17,897 nucleotides of DNA from HRBIN12 sp964640965 (GTDB lineage: Bacteria; Actinomycetota; UBA4738; HRBIN12): positions 1-17,897 of the forward strand of contig CAZXJB010000052.1 in assembly GCA_964640965.1 (NCBI GenBank), in the 5' to 3' direction. The translations under genes and the position numbers were made by a program. Positions 6,609 to 14,692 of this stretch are shown one piece after another. Position 1 is the stretch's first letter. Each line of letters begins with the position of its first letter. The notes below the pieces were generated by a model. That model saw nothing but the letters and a program-made list of their open reading frames with translations. It searched no databases and had not been told where the DNA came from.

Positions 6609-7139
6609 ATGTCCGTCGAGGAGACGACGCTCGCGGTCCCGGCGCACGAGCACGAGGACCACCCGAAGCACCGCAAGCTCGTGATCATCGCCTGGTCCGG
6701 CGAGCTCGACAAGGTGTGGCCGCAGATGATCCTCGCCACGACCGGCGCGGCCATGGGCATGGACGTGACGGTGTTCTTCACGTTCTGGGGCCTGTTCGCG
6801 CTCGTGAAGGAGGACAAGCACATCACGGGCGAGAACTGGATGCAGAAGATGGTGGCGCTGCTCGACCGGCCGGGGATGGAGCACCTGCGGCTGAGCAAGA
6901 TGAACTTCGCGGGCGCGGGGCCGGCGATGATGGAGAAGCTCGCGAAGGAGCACAACGTCGCGAGCCCCGCCGAGCTCCTGCAGATGGCCGTGGACATGGG
7001 CGTGAAGCTCGTCCCCTGCCAGATGACGATGGACCTCCTTGGGCTGAAGCGGGAGGACATGATCGACGGGCTCGCCGAGCCCGCCGGCGCCACCGCGATG
7101 CTCATGGAGGCGCAGGACGCGATCACGCTGTTCATCTGA
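6609..7139 (+). CDS. DsrE2-like sulfur carrier protein (second DsrE copy)
   Basis: A 176-residue DsrE/DsrF/DsrH-fold protein of the longer DsrE2 type. The core begins at KLVIIAWSGELDKVW, continues through VTVFFTFWGLFAL, and has a conserved Cys137 in KLVPCQMTMDLLGL and a C-terminus QDAITLFI. The N-terminal extension has an unusual His-rich patch, HEHEDHPKH at residues 13-21 (H-x-H-x2-H-x2-H). I chose the ATG at 6609 because GAGGTGA lies six bases upstream; a GTG at 6600 in the same frame would overlap that ribosome-binding site. No transmembrane anchor is evident. DsrE2 proteins elsewhere neighbour tusA and rhodanese genes and mobilise protein-bound sulfur. It is the last gene of the operon. 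Confidence 0.87.
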   Translation: MSVEETTLAVPAHEHEDHPKHRKLVIIAWSGELDKVWPQMILATTGAAMGMDVTVFFTFWGLFALVKEDKHITGENWMQKMVALLDRPGMEHLRLSKMNFAGAGPAMMEKLAKEHNVASPAELLQMAVDMGVKLVPCQMTMDLLGLKREDMIDGLAEPAGATAMLMEAQDAITLFI

Positions 7140-7142
7140 CCG

Positions 7143-7240
7143 CGCGGGCCGGGCCCCGCGGCGGGCGAGCGTCGGGTGATCCATCGCACCCCGACACCGA
7201 GGGCCGGGAGGTCTCTGTCCTCCACCGCCTCCCGGCCCTC
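7143..7240 (+). terminator. Tandem hairpins after the sulfur operon
   Basis: A short hairpin (CGCGGG 7143-7148 with CCCGCG 7155-7160) follows the dsrE2 stop codon directly. A much stronger perfect 13-bp stem, GAGGGCCGGGAGG at 7199-7211 with its exact complement at 7228-7240, encloses a 16-base loop rich in pyrimidines. The longer one probably ends the operon transcript; it lacks a following T-run. Between them GTCGGGTG (7171-7178) faces CACCCCGAC, an imperfect third stem. Confidence 0.6.
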
Positions 7241-7304
7241 GCCTTCCCCGGCTCGCGCGCGGCGGACCGAGCCGGTACCGTAGGGCCGACGGAAGGAGGG
7301 CGCC

Positions 7305-7619
7305 ATGGGGATCCTCGACAAGGTGAAGCAGGCGGCCGGCGAGGCCGCCGAGGCCGCGAAGAAGGGCGCCGCGGTCGCCCAGACGAAGGCGAAGATCCAC
7401 GGCCTGCGCAAGGAGGCGAACGAGGCCGCGGAGAAGCTCGGGTACCTGGTGCACCGGGAGCGGACGGGCGGCGAGCCGGCGGGCGCCGAGGCCGATGCGC
7501 TCGTCCAGCGGATCTCGGAGCTCGAGGCGCAGATCGCCGAGCTCGAGGCCTCTCTCGAGGGGTCGGAGGAGGCCTCCGGCGAGCCCCGCGAGGCGGGCGG
7601 CGAGGCCGCCTCGAGCTGA
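7305..7619 (+). CDS. Small coiled-coil protein of unknown function
   Basis: A 104-residue, highly charged, Ala/Glu/Lys-rich protein with no cysteine, signal peptide or membrane segment. The start MGILDKVKQAAGEAAEAAKKG is an amphipathic helix, KIHGLRKEANEAAEKLGYLVHRERTG forms a second conserved-looking block, and RISELEAQIAELEASLEG is a heptad-type coiled coil. The tail is Gly/Glu/Ser-rich and disordered. Similar uncharacterised small proteins starting MGL(F/L)DKVK occur in actinobacteria, some fused to zinc ribbons; that is from memory of the family. A strong ribosome-binding site (GGAAGGAGGG) precedes the ATG, and TAGGGC about 20 bases further upstream may be a -10 element. It is separated from the sulfur operon by hairpins and converges with the histidine kinase, with nine bases between stops. 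No function can be assigned. Confidence 0.8.
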   Translation: MGILDKVKQAAGEAAEAAKKGAAVAQTKAKIHGLRKEANEAAEKLGYLVHRERTGGEPAGAEADALVQRISELEAQIAELEASLEGSEEASGEPREAGGEAASS

Positions 7620-7628
7620 GGTCCGGGC

Positions 7629-9791
7629 TCAGGCCTCCGGCAGGTAGACGCGGAAGGAGGCACCGCCGCCGGGACGGTCCTCCACCCAGGCCCTGCCGCC
7701 GTGCAGCTCGGCGAAGCGGGCGACGAGGGTGAGGCCGACGCCGACCCCGGGGTCGTGATGGCCCGGCCCGGGCACCTGGCGGAACGGCTCGAACACGGCC
7801 TGGCGGAGCTCGCTCGGGATGCCCGGGCCGTCGTCCTCGATCACGATGAGGATCCCCCGGCCCTCGCGGCGGGCGGAGACCCACACGTGCGCGTCGGGGG
7901 GCGTGTGGCGGGCGGCGTTCGCGAGCAGGTTCTCGACGATCCGCTCGACCTTCGCGGTGTCGAGGTTCGCGATGAGGCGTTCGGGCACGTCGACCTCGAC
8001 GGTGCGCGCCGCGAGCAGGTCCGCGTCCCGCACCGCCTGGTGGATGAGCTCGGAGAGGTCGGTCGGGCGACGCTGGGGCGAGACGATCCCCCGCTGGAGG
8101 CGGTCGAGATCGAGCAGGTCCGAGAGCAGCCGCTCGAGCTTGCGCGCGTTCGAGGCGATCCGCCGGAGCAGGTCCTGGGTGTCCTCGCGCGAGAGCGTGC
8201 CGGCGCCCTGCTCCAGCGTGAGGGCCGAGCCGAGGATCGAGGTGAGCGGCGTGCGCAGGTCGTGCGAGACGGCCTCGAGGAAGGTGTTCTTCATCTCGTC
8301 CAGGGCGCGGAGCCGCTTGGCCGCCTCCCGCTCCCGGCGGAACGCCTCCTGGTAGGTCCGCTCGCTGCGTCGCAGGGCCTCCTCCGCGCGCTTGCGCTCG
8401 GTGATGTCCACCATGAGGCCGCGGAGGGTCGTCGTCCCCCGCGGGTCGCGGCCGACGTGCACGAGGTCGCGCACCCAGCGCTCGGCACCGCCGGCCCCGA
8501 GGGCCCGGTACTCGAGGCTGTGGTCGCCGCCAGCGGCGACGGCCCGGCGGAGCTCCGCCAGGGCCGCCTCGCGATCCTCGGGATGGATGTGCCCTCCCCA
8601 CGCCGAGGGCGGATCCGCGCCGAGCAGCGCCCCGGCTCGCCTCGACAGGAAGGTGAACGCGAGCGCGGTCGGCTCGGCTTCCCAGAACACCGCGTCCAGG
8701 CTCTCGACGAGCTCGTGGAACCGCCCGAGCTCGTGGAACCGCCGCGCCCGCCCGAGCGCGAGCGAGGCGATGTCCGCGACGCCGCGGAGCAGCTGCAGCG
8801 AGCGCGCGGGGACGTCCTCGTCGCCCTCGGGCGCCCCGACGACCAGGGCCGCGAACCCGTCGGGCTCGAAGCGCAGGGGCGCCACGGTCACGGTGGTCGG
8901 CGCCTCGACGAACCAGAGCTCGTGCGGGACCTGCGCGACGACGTGACGGGGCAGGACGAACGGTTCGGCCGTGGACAGGAGGAACCGCTGGCCGACCTCG
9001 GCCGGCACCTCCGCGGCGCGTCCGGCGCGCTCCTCGGGGACCCCGTGGTGCCGGGCGAGGTGGAAGGTCCCTTGGGCGGGGTCGCGGAGGTAGGCGGCGA
9101 CGAACGAGCAGGGGACGATGGTGGGGACGGCCGCGGTGACCCGCTCGAGCACGGCCTCCACCTCGTGCGCGCCCGTGAGGTCCTGCGAGAGCGCGAGGAG
9201 GGTCGATGCGATCTCCGCGGCCTCGCGCTCCCTCGCGAGGAGCCGGGCGTTCTCGAAGGCGACCGCGGCGTGCGAGGCGAGCACCTCGAGCACGCGGACG
9301 TCCTGGTCGTCGAACTGGTCCACGCCGAGGTTGGAGAGCACGATGACGCCGACCACACGCTCGCCGACCTTCATCGGCACCGCGAGGATCGACTCCTCGA
9401 CCTCGGATGTGCCGGGGATCTGCACCCCGACGGGGTCCCGGAGCGCATCGGCCGCGTAGTAGGTCTCCCCGGTCTCGGCCGCGCGACCGGTGAACCCCTC
9501 GCCGACGCGGGTGACGAGCTCCTCGGAGGTCTCGCCCTGGTACTCGGTGAGCTCCCCCTTGAAGCCGATCGGCTCGAGGGTGACGCCGTCCTCGGCGAGG
9601 AGGTACACGCGGCAGTTGTGGTAGTCGATGAGGGTCCGCAGCTCCGTGGTGATCGCCTCGGCGATCTGGCGCAGGTCCGTGAGGCGGTTCAGCCGGAGCG
9701 CCAGGCTGTGGAGCATCTTGAGCTGCGCCGAGGAACGCAGCTCGGCGACCGCGGCGGGCGACGCGTCTGCGGTCGGTTCGGTGCTCGCCAT
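7629..9791 (-). CDS. Soluble GAF-GAF-PAS sensor histidine kinase
   Basis: A 720-residue cytoplasmic sensor kinase. A first GAF domain spans about 40-185 (with LAVPMKVGERVVGVIVLSN), a second more divergent GAF about 195-350, and a PAS domain with its C-terminal motif (GLMVDITERKRAEEAL) about 360-472. After a short coiled linker, the HisKA dimerisation domain carries the phospho-acceptor His510 in EAVSHDLRTPLTSI. The ATPase domain has its N-box around NLLANAARHT (621-630), DDGPGIP (653-659) and GVGVGL (682-687). No transmembrane segment is present, so it should sense an internal signal such as a small ligand, redox state or gas. The ATG at 9789-9791 is supported by AAGGAG eight bases upstream; the open frame further upstream runs into the divergent gene and is not coding. 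No response regulator is adjacent, so it is an orphan kinase within this window. Confidence 0.93.
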   Translation of the reverse strand: MASTEPTADASPAAVAELRSSAQLKMLHSLALRLNRLTDLRQIAEAITTELRTLIDYHNCRVYLLAEDGVTLEPIGFKGELTEYQGETSEELVTRVGEGFTGRAAETGETYYAADALRDPVGVQIPGTSEVEESILAVPMKVGERVVGVIVLSNLGVDQFDDQDVRVLEVLASHAAVAFENARLLAREREAAEIASTLLALSQDLTGAHEVEAVLERVTAAVPTIVPCSFVAAYLRDPAQGTFHLARHHGVPEERAGRAAEVPAEVGQRFLLSTAEPFVLPRHVVAQVPHELWFVEAPTTVTVAPLRFEPDGFAALVVGAPEGDEDVPARSLQLLRGVADIASLALGRARRFHELGRFHELVESLDAVFWEAEPTALAFTFLSRRAGALLGADPPSAWGGHIHPEDREAALAELRRAVAAGGDHSLEYRALGAGGAERWVRDLVHVGRDPRGTTTLRGLMVDITERKRAEEALRRSERTYQEAFRREREAAKRLRALDEMKNTFLEAVSHDLRTPLTSILGSALTLEQGAGTLSREDTQDLLRRIASNARKLERLLSDLLDLDRLQRGIVSPQRRPTDLSELIHQAVRDADLLAARTVEVDVPERLIANLDTAKVERIVENLLANAARHTPPDAHVWVSARREGRGILIVIEDDGPGIPSELRQAVFEPFRQVPGPGHHDPGVGVGLTLVARFAELHGGRAWVEDRPGGGASFRVYLPEA
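8709..8744 (-). repeat. In-frame 18-base tandem duplication in the kinase linker
   Basis: Two copies of an 18-base unit (8709-8726 and 8727-8744) differ only at the last base. They encode RFHELG followed by RFHEL at residues 352-361, at the junction of the second GAF domain and the PAS domain. A six-residue insertion in a helical linker shifts helix register, so it may alter signalling. Confidence 0.85.
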
Positions 9792-9879
9792 TCGCGATGC
9801 TCCTTCGCGGCAACTCCATCTTCTCACCTCGGCGTGGGGCGCCCCGGGGTGAAGCCGGGTCTCGGTAGGATGGTCCCCC
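9792..9879. promoter_or_regulatory. Divergent promoter region; likely leaderless promoter for glutamate dehydrogenase
   Basis: These 88 bases separate the kinase (minus) from glutamate dehydrogenase (plus). TAGGAT at 9866-9871 is a good -10 match ending eight bases before the GTG at 9880, which would make the dehydrogenase transcript leaderless; no Shine-Dalgarno sequence precedes that GTG. A 10-base palindrome GGGGCGCCCC at 9836-9845 near the expected -35 could be an operator or a GC-rich chance match. AAGGAG for the kinase lies at its left end. Confidence 0.45.
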
Positions 9880-12800
9880 GTGAGCGGCGCCGATGGTTCG
9901 GCTGGGGCGATGACCCCGGCCGCCGACCTGTCGAGGTACCTCACCGGCCGCGTCCCCGCCGAGCGTCTGCCGGTCCTCGAGGCCTTCGCCCGGGCCTTCG
10001 CCCGGCGGCTGCACCCGGAGGCGGCCGACCTCGCCGCGCCCGACCTCGCCGCGCGTGTGCTGGGCATCTTCGCCCTCGCGGACCGCAGGCGCGACGCCGA
10101 GGTCGCCGTCCGGGCCTTCAACCCCGAGGAGGGCCGCGACGGGTACGCGACCCCGGGGGCCGTGCTCGAGGTCAACACCGAGGACTCGCCGTTCCTCTAC
10201 GACTCGGTCGCGGGGGAGCTGGAGGCGCGCGGTCTCGCGATCCGCCGCGTGATCCACCCGGTGATCGGGACGCGGCGCGATCCGCAGGGGCGTCTCGTCG
10301 AGGTGGGCGACCCGCGCGGCACGGTCGCGCGCGAGTCCGTGATGCACTTCGAGCTCACCCGGCGCCTGTCCGAGCAGGAGATGGTCGAGCTCGCGGAGGC
10401 GGTCCGCGCGGTCCTCGGCGACGTGCGCCTGGCCGTCGGAGGGTACGCGGCGATGCGGGAGGCCCTCCAGGGGATGATCGGGCTCGCACGGGCGGCCGCC
10501 GGGGTCTGCCCGCCGGAGGAGGTCGAGGAGGTCGTCGCGTTCCTCCGCTGGCTGGACGAGGACCACTTCGTGTTCCTCGGCTACCGCGAGTACGAGATCG
10601 TGCCGACGGCCGAGGGCCCCGCCGTCCGGGTGGTCCCGGGGAGCGGCCTCGGGATCCTCTCCAAGCCGGGGTGGTCGTCCTTCGAGACGCCGGTGCCGCT
10701 CGCGAGGCTGGAGCCGGGCCTGCGCGAGCGGTTCCTCGGCGGCGACCTCCTCTGCTACTCGCGGAGCAACCGTCCCTCGACCGTCCACCGGCGCGAGCGG
10801 ATGGACCAGCTCTCGGTGCGCCGCGTCACCCCCGAGGGCGAGACGGTGGGGGAGGCTCGGCTCGTCGGGCTGTTCACCTCGCGCGCCTACGCGGCGCCCG
10901 CCGACCGGACGCCGCTGCTCCGCCGACGGCTGCAGCGGATCCTCGAGGCCGAGGATCTCGTCGAGGGCTCCCACGACTACAAGGCCGTGGTGTCGATCTT
11001 CGACGCCTTCCCGAAGCCCGAGCTGCTCTCGGCCCCGCCCGAGGACCTCCACCGCCGGGTCATGGGCCTGCTCGCCCTGCAGGAGCGCGGAGAGGTGCGG
11101 CTCTTCCTGCGGCGCGACCCCCACCACCGGGAGGTCTCCCTCCTCGTGGTGCTGCCCCGGGACCGGTTCGACGCCGAGCTCCGCGACCGGCTCCAGGAGC
11201 TGTTCCTCCGGCGGTTCAAGGGCTCGAGCGCGGAGCACCACCTCTCCCTCGGCGAAGGCCCCTTCGCGCTCGTGCACTTCACGATCCACGTCGGCTTCGG
11301 GGAGGTGCCCGAGGTGCCCTTCGCGGAGCTCGAGCGGGAGGTGATCCAACTCGCTCGGACGTGGGAGGACCGGCTCGCGGAGCGGCTGGTCGCGCTCCGG
11401 GGGGAGACCGAGGGCAGGGCGCTCGCGGCGCGGTGGGGACCGCGGTTCCCCCAGGGGTACAAGACCTCGACGCCCCCCGAGGACGCCGCCGAGGACGTCC
11501 TGCGCTTCGAGGCGCTCGAGGGGAGCGAGCAGCCGTTCCTCATCGCGCTCGCGAACCGCGCGCACGAGGGGCAGGTCCTCACGCGCGTCCGCCTCTACAA
11601 GCTCGGCGGCAGGATCCGCCTCTCGGACTTCGTGCCCACCCTGGAGTCCTTCGGGCTCCAGGTCGTGGAGGAGGTGCCGACCCACCTGCTCCACGACGAG
11701 GAGGGCGAGCGGTTCCTGGACGACTTCGGCGTGCTCGACGAGCACGGTCGCCCGCTGGACGTCGAGGGCTCGGGCGAGCGGATCGCGGCCTGCATCGCGG
11801 CCGTGTGGCGGGGCGCCTGCGAGGCGGACTCGCTGAACCGCCTCGTGGTCTCGGCCGGGCTGGACTGGCGCGAGGTGCAGATCCTCCGCGCGTACCGCAA
11901 GTACCACCACCGGGTCCACCCCGGGTTCCCCGTCGAGTACAAGAACGACGCGTTCGCCGCGCACCCCCAGGTCGCGGCGGATCTGATCCGGCTCTTCGAG
12001 GCCCGGTTCGATCCCTCAAGGCCGCGGGACGAGCAGGGGGAGGCGCGGATCCGGAGCGAGATCCTCGCGCAGCTCGACGCGATCCCCTCGCGCGACCAGG
12101 ACCGGATCCTCCGCAACCACCTCGGGCTGATCGAGGCGACGATGCGGACGAACGCCTACGTCCCGGGCGCGGAGGCGCTCGCCTTCAAGTTCCGCTCCGC
12201 GCTCGTCCCCGAGATGCCGAAGCCCGTGCCGCTGCATGAGATCTTCGTCTACTCGCCGGAGATGGAGGCGATCCACCTGCGCGGCGGGAAGGTCGCGAGG
12301 GGCGGGATCCGGTGGTCGGACCGGCTCCAGGACTACCGCACCGAGATCCTCGGCCTCATGAAGGCGCAGATGGTGAAGAACGCCGTCATCGTCCCCACGG
12401 GGGCGAAGGGCGGGTTCGTCCTCAAGCGGCGGATCACCGAGCCGGCGGCCCTGCGCGAGGAGGTCGAGCGGCGGTACGTGACGTTCATGCGCTGCCTGCT
12501 CGACCTCACGGACAACCTCGTCGACGGGCGGGTCGTCCGCCCGCCCCACGTCGTCGTGCACGACGAGGACGACCCGTACCTCGTCGTCGCGGCCGACAAG
12601 GGCACCGCCACGCTCTCGGACGTCGCGAACGCGGTCGCCGCGGAGCGCGGGTTCTGGCTGGGCGACGCGTTCGCGAGCGGCGGCTCCACCGGGTACGACC
12701 ACAAGGCGCTCGGCATCACCGCCCGCGGCGCGTGGGAGTCGGTGAAGCGGCATTTCCGCGAGCTCGGCACGGACGTCATGACGGAGCCGTTCACGGTCGT

Positions 12801-14691
12801 CGGCATCGGGGACATGTCGGGGGACGTGTTCGGCAACGGCATGCTGCTGTCGGACCAGATCTGCCTCGTCGCCGCCTTCGACCACCGGCACATCTTCGTG
12901 GACCCGAACCCCGTCCCGGCGGTCGGGTACGCGGAGCGCCGACGCCTGTTCGAGCTCCCGGGCTCGAGCTGGGATGACTACGACCGCTCGAAGATCTCGG
13001 CGGGCGGCGGGGTGTGGCCCCGCACCGCCAAGGCGATCACGCTCACGCCCGAGATGCGGGGGGCGCTCGGCGTCGAGGGCGAGGTCATGACGCCCGAGGA
13101 GTTGATCTCCGCGATCCTCCGGGCCCCCGTGGACCTGCTGTGGAACGGGGGCATCGGCACCTACGTGAAGGCCTCGTCCGAGTCGAACGCCGAGGTGGGC
13201 GACCGCGCGAACGACGCCGTGCGGGTGAACGGGCGCGACCTGCGCTGCCGGGTGGTCGCCGAGGGTGGGAACCTCGGCTTCACGCAGCGCGGCCGCGTCG
13301 AGTACGCGAAGGCGGGCGGACGCATCAACGCCGACTTCATCGACAACTCGGGCGGCGTGGACTGCAGCGACCACGAGGTCAACCTGAAGATCCTGCTCGG
13401 GATGGCGATGGCCCGGGGAGCGCTCACGCCGCCCGAGCGCAACGCGCTCCTCGCCGAGGTCGAGCAGGACGTCGTCCGGCACGTGGTCTACGACAACTTC
13501 CTCCAGGCGCAGATCCTCTCGCAGGAGGTGGAGCGCTCGGCCGGGTTCATGGAGGCGTACGAGGAGCTGATGCAGCGCCTGGAGGCGGCGGGCCTCCTCG
13601 ACCGCGAGCTCGAGGCGCTGCCGACCACCGAGGAGATGCTCGAGCGCCGCCGGGCCGGGGAGGGCATGGCCCGCCCCGAGCTCGCCGTGCTGCTCGCCTC
13701 CGCGAAGCAGCACCTCGCGAACGAGCTCCTCGCCTCCACCCTGCCGGACTCCCGGTACCTCGAGCAGGACCTGCGGGGCTACTTCCCGCCGCGGGTCGTG
13801 GAGCGCTTCGGGCCGCTCCTCCCGCAGCACCCGTTGCGGCGCGAGCTCATCGCGACCCTCGTCGCGAACGACGTCGTGAACTCCCAGGGCATCACCTTCG
13901 TCACGCGCCTGGCCGCCGAGACCGGGGCCTCCCCGGCGGACGTCGTGAGCGCGTACCGCATCGCCCGGGACGTGACCCGGGCGGTCGAGCGGTGGGAGCG
14001 GGTGGAGGCCCTCGTGGACGACCTCGCCCCCGGGGTGGTGGCGGAGCTCATGGGTGGGGTCGACCACCTCGTGGAGGTCGCCACGCGCTGGTACCTCGCG
14101 AACGCCCTCGGACAGCTCGGTCGTGCGGTGGAGGCGCACGCCGAGCCCTTCCGCCGCCTCGAGCGCGTCCTCCCCGAGGTGGAGCCCGAGCGCCGGCGCG
14201 GGGAGCGCGAGCGCCGTGCGTGGCGGCTGATCGACCTCGGGGCGCCCGAGGACCTGGCGATGGACCACGCCCTCCTGCCGCTGCTCGCCCACGGACCGGG
14301 GATCGTGGCGGCCGCCGAGCGCACCGGGCGGCCGCTCGAGCAGGTCGCGCGCGCCGCGCTGCTCGTCGGGGAGCTGCTGCCGCTCGACCGGCTCGAGGAG
14401 GCCCTCGGCCGGGTGCCGACCCCGGACCGGTGGCACCGATGGGCCGTGCAGGCCGCCGGGGACGAGCTGCGGGCCCTGCGGCAGCGCATCGTGGAGCACG
14501 CGCTCGGCGGGCATCCGGACCTCGGCCCCGACGAGGCCCTGGCCACCTACCTCGGGGAGCGGGAGGCGCTCGTCGGCCGGCTGCAGCGCTTCCTCGCCTC
14601 GTTCGCGCCGGAGGACGAAGCGAACCTCGCCGCCCTGACCGTGGCCGTGCGGATGCTGGCGCCGCTCGGCGCCCCGCCGGGCGTGGGGTAG
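9880..14691 (+). CDS. gdhB: Large NAD-specific glutamate dehydrogenase (180-kDa class)
   Basis: A 1603-residue enzyme matching the bacterial large NAD-GDH family, which oxidises L-glutamate to 2-oxoglutarate, ammonium and NADH. The N-terminal regulatory part contains ACT-like segments, one near 75-160 and another near 553-605 (LIALANRAHEGQVLTRVRLY). The catalytic region has RWSDR at 811-815, KAQMVKNAVIVPTGAKGGF at 828-846 with the conserved lysines, the Rossmann motif GIGDMSGDVFGNG at 975-987, EGGNLGFTQ at 1128-1136 and DNSGGVDCSDHEVN at 1155-1168. A long helical C-terminal domain follows. Length is normal for the class and the frame is intact. The start is GTG, probably on a leaderless transcript; ATG at 9910 is an alternative 10 codons in. 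The stop codon is one base from the next gene. The enzyme is usually catabolic, feeding glutamate carbon into the citric acid cycle. Confidence 0.96.
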   Translation: MSGADGSAGAMTPAADLSRYLTGRVPAERLPVLEAFARAFARRLHPEAADLAAPDLAARVLGIFALADRRRDAEVAVRAFNPEEGRDGYATPGAVLEVNTEDSPFLYDSVAGELEARGLAIRRVIHPVIGTRRDPQGRLVEVGDPRGTVARESVMHFELTRRLSEQEMVELAEAVRAVLGDVRLAVGGYAAMREALQGMIGLARAAAGVCPPEEVEEVVAFLRWLDEDHFVFLGYREYEIVPTAEGPAVRVVPGSGLGILSKPGWSSFETPVPLARLEPGLRERFLGGDLLCYSRSNRPSTVHRRERMDQLSVRRVTPEGETVGEARLVGLFTSRAYAAPADRTPLLRRRLQRILEAEDLVEGSHDYKAVVSIFDAFPKPELLSAPPEDLHRRVMGLLALQERGEVRLFLRRDPHHREVSLLVVLPRDRFDAELRDRLQELFLRRFKGSSAEHHLSLGEGPFALVHFTIHVGFGEVPEVPFAELEREVIQLARTWEDRLAERLVALRGETEGRALAARWGPRFPQGYKTSTPPEDAAEDVLRFEALEGSEQPFLIALANRAHEGQVLTRVRLYKLGGRIRLSDFVPTLESFGLQVVEEVPTHLLHDEEGERFLDDFGVLDEHGRPLDVEGSGERIAACIAAVWRGACEADSLNRLVVSAGLDWREVQILRAYRKYHHRVHPGFPVEYKNDAFAAHPQVAADLIRLFEARFDPSRPRDEQGEARIRSEILAQLDAIPSRDQDRILRNHLGLIEATMRTNAYVPGAEALAFKFRSALVPEMPKPVPLHEIFVYSPEMEAIHLRGGKVARGGIRWSDRLQDYRTEILGLMKAQMVKNAVIVPTGAKGGFVLKRRITEPAALREEVERRYVTFMRCLLDLTDNLVDGRVVRPPHVVVHDEDDPYLVVAADKGTATLSDVANAVAAERGFWLGDAFASGGSTGYDHKALGITARGAWESVKRHFRELGTDVMTEPFTVVGIGDMSGDVFGNGMLLSDQICLVAAFDHRHIFVDPNPVPAVGYAERRRLFELPGSSWDDYDRSKISAGGGVWPRTAKAITLTPEMRGALGVEGEVMTPEELISAILRAPVDLLWNGGIGTYVKASSESNAEVGDRANDAVRVNGRDLRCRVVAEGGNLGFTQRGRVEYAKAGGRINADFIDNSGGVDCSDHEVNLKILLGMAMARGALTPPERNALLAEVEQDVVRHVVYDNFLQAQILSQEVERSAGFMEAYEELMQRLEAAGLLDRELEALPTTEEMLERRRAGEGMARPELAVLLASAKQHLANELLASTLPDSRYLEQDLRGYFPPRVVERFGPLLPQHPLRRELIATLVANDVVNSQGITFVTRLAAETGASPADVVSAYRIARDVTRAVERWERVEALVDDLAPGVVAELMGGVDHLVEVATRWYLANALGQLGRAVEAHAEPFRRLERVLPEVEPERRRGERERRAWRLIDLGAPEDLAMDHALLPLLAHGPGIVAAAERTGRPLEQVARAALLVGELLPLDRLEEALGRVPTPDRWHRWAVQAAGDELRALRQRIVEHALGGHPDLGPDEALATYLGEREALVGRLQRFLASFAPEDEANLAALTVAVRMLAPLGAPPGVG

Positions 14692-14692
14692 G

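Noticed and set aside
9792..10178. A 129-residue upstream extension of the histidine kinase frame
   Set aside because: It would overlap the divergent glutamate dehydrogenase gene, is low-complexity, and the ATG at 9791 has a good AAGGAG site.
7132..11964. A 4.8-kb open minus-strand frame, and a similarly long plus-strand frame from 7701 to 12239
   Set aside because: They overlap the histidine kinase and glutamate dehydrogenase in other frames, encode Arg/Pro/Gly-rich low-complexity protein with no motifs, and are expected shadows in very GC-rich coding DNA.
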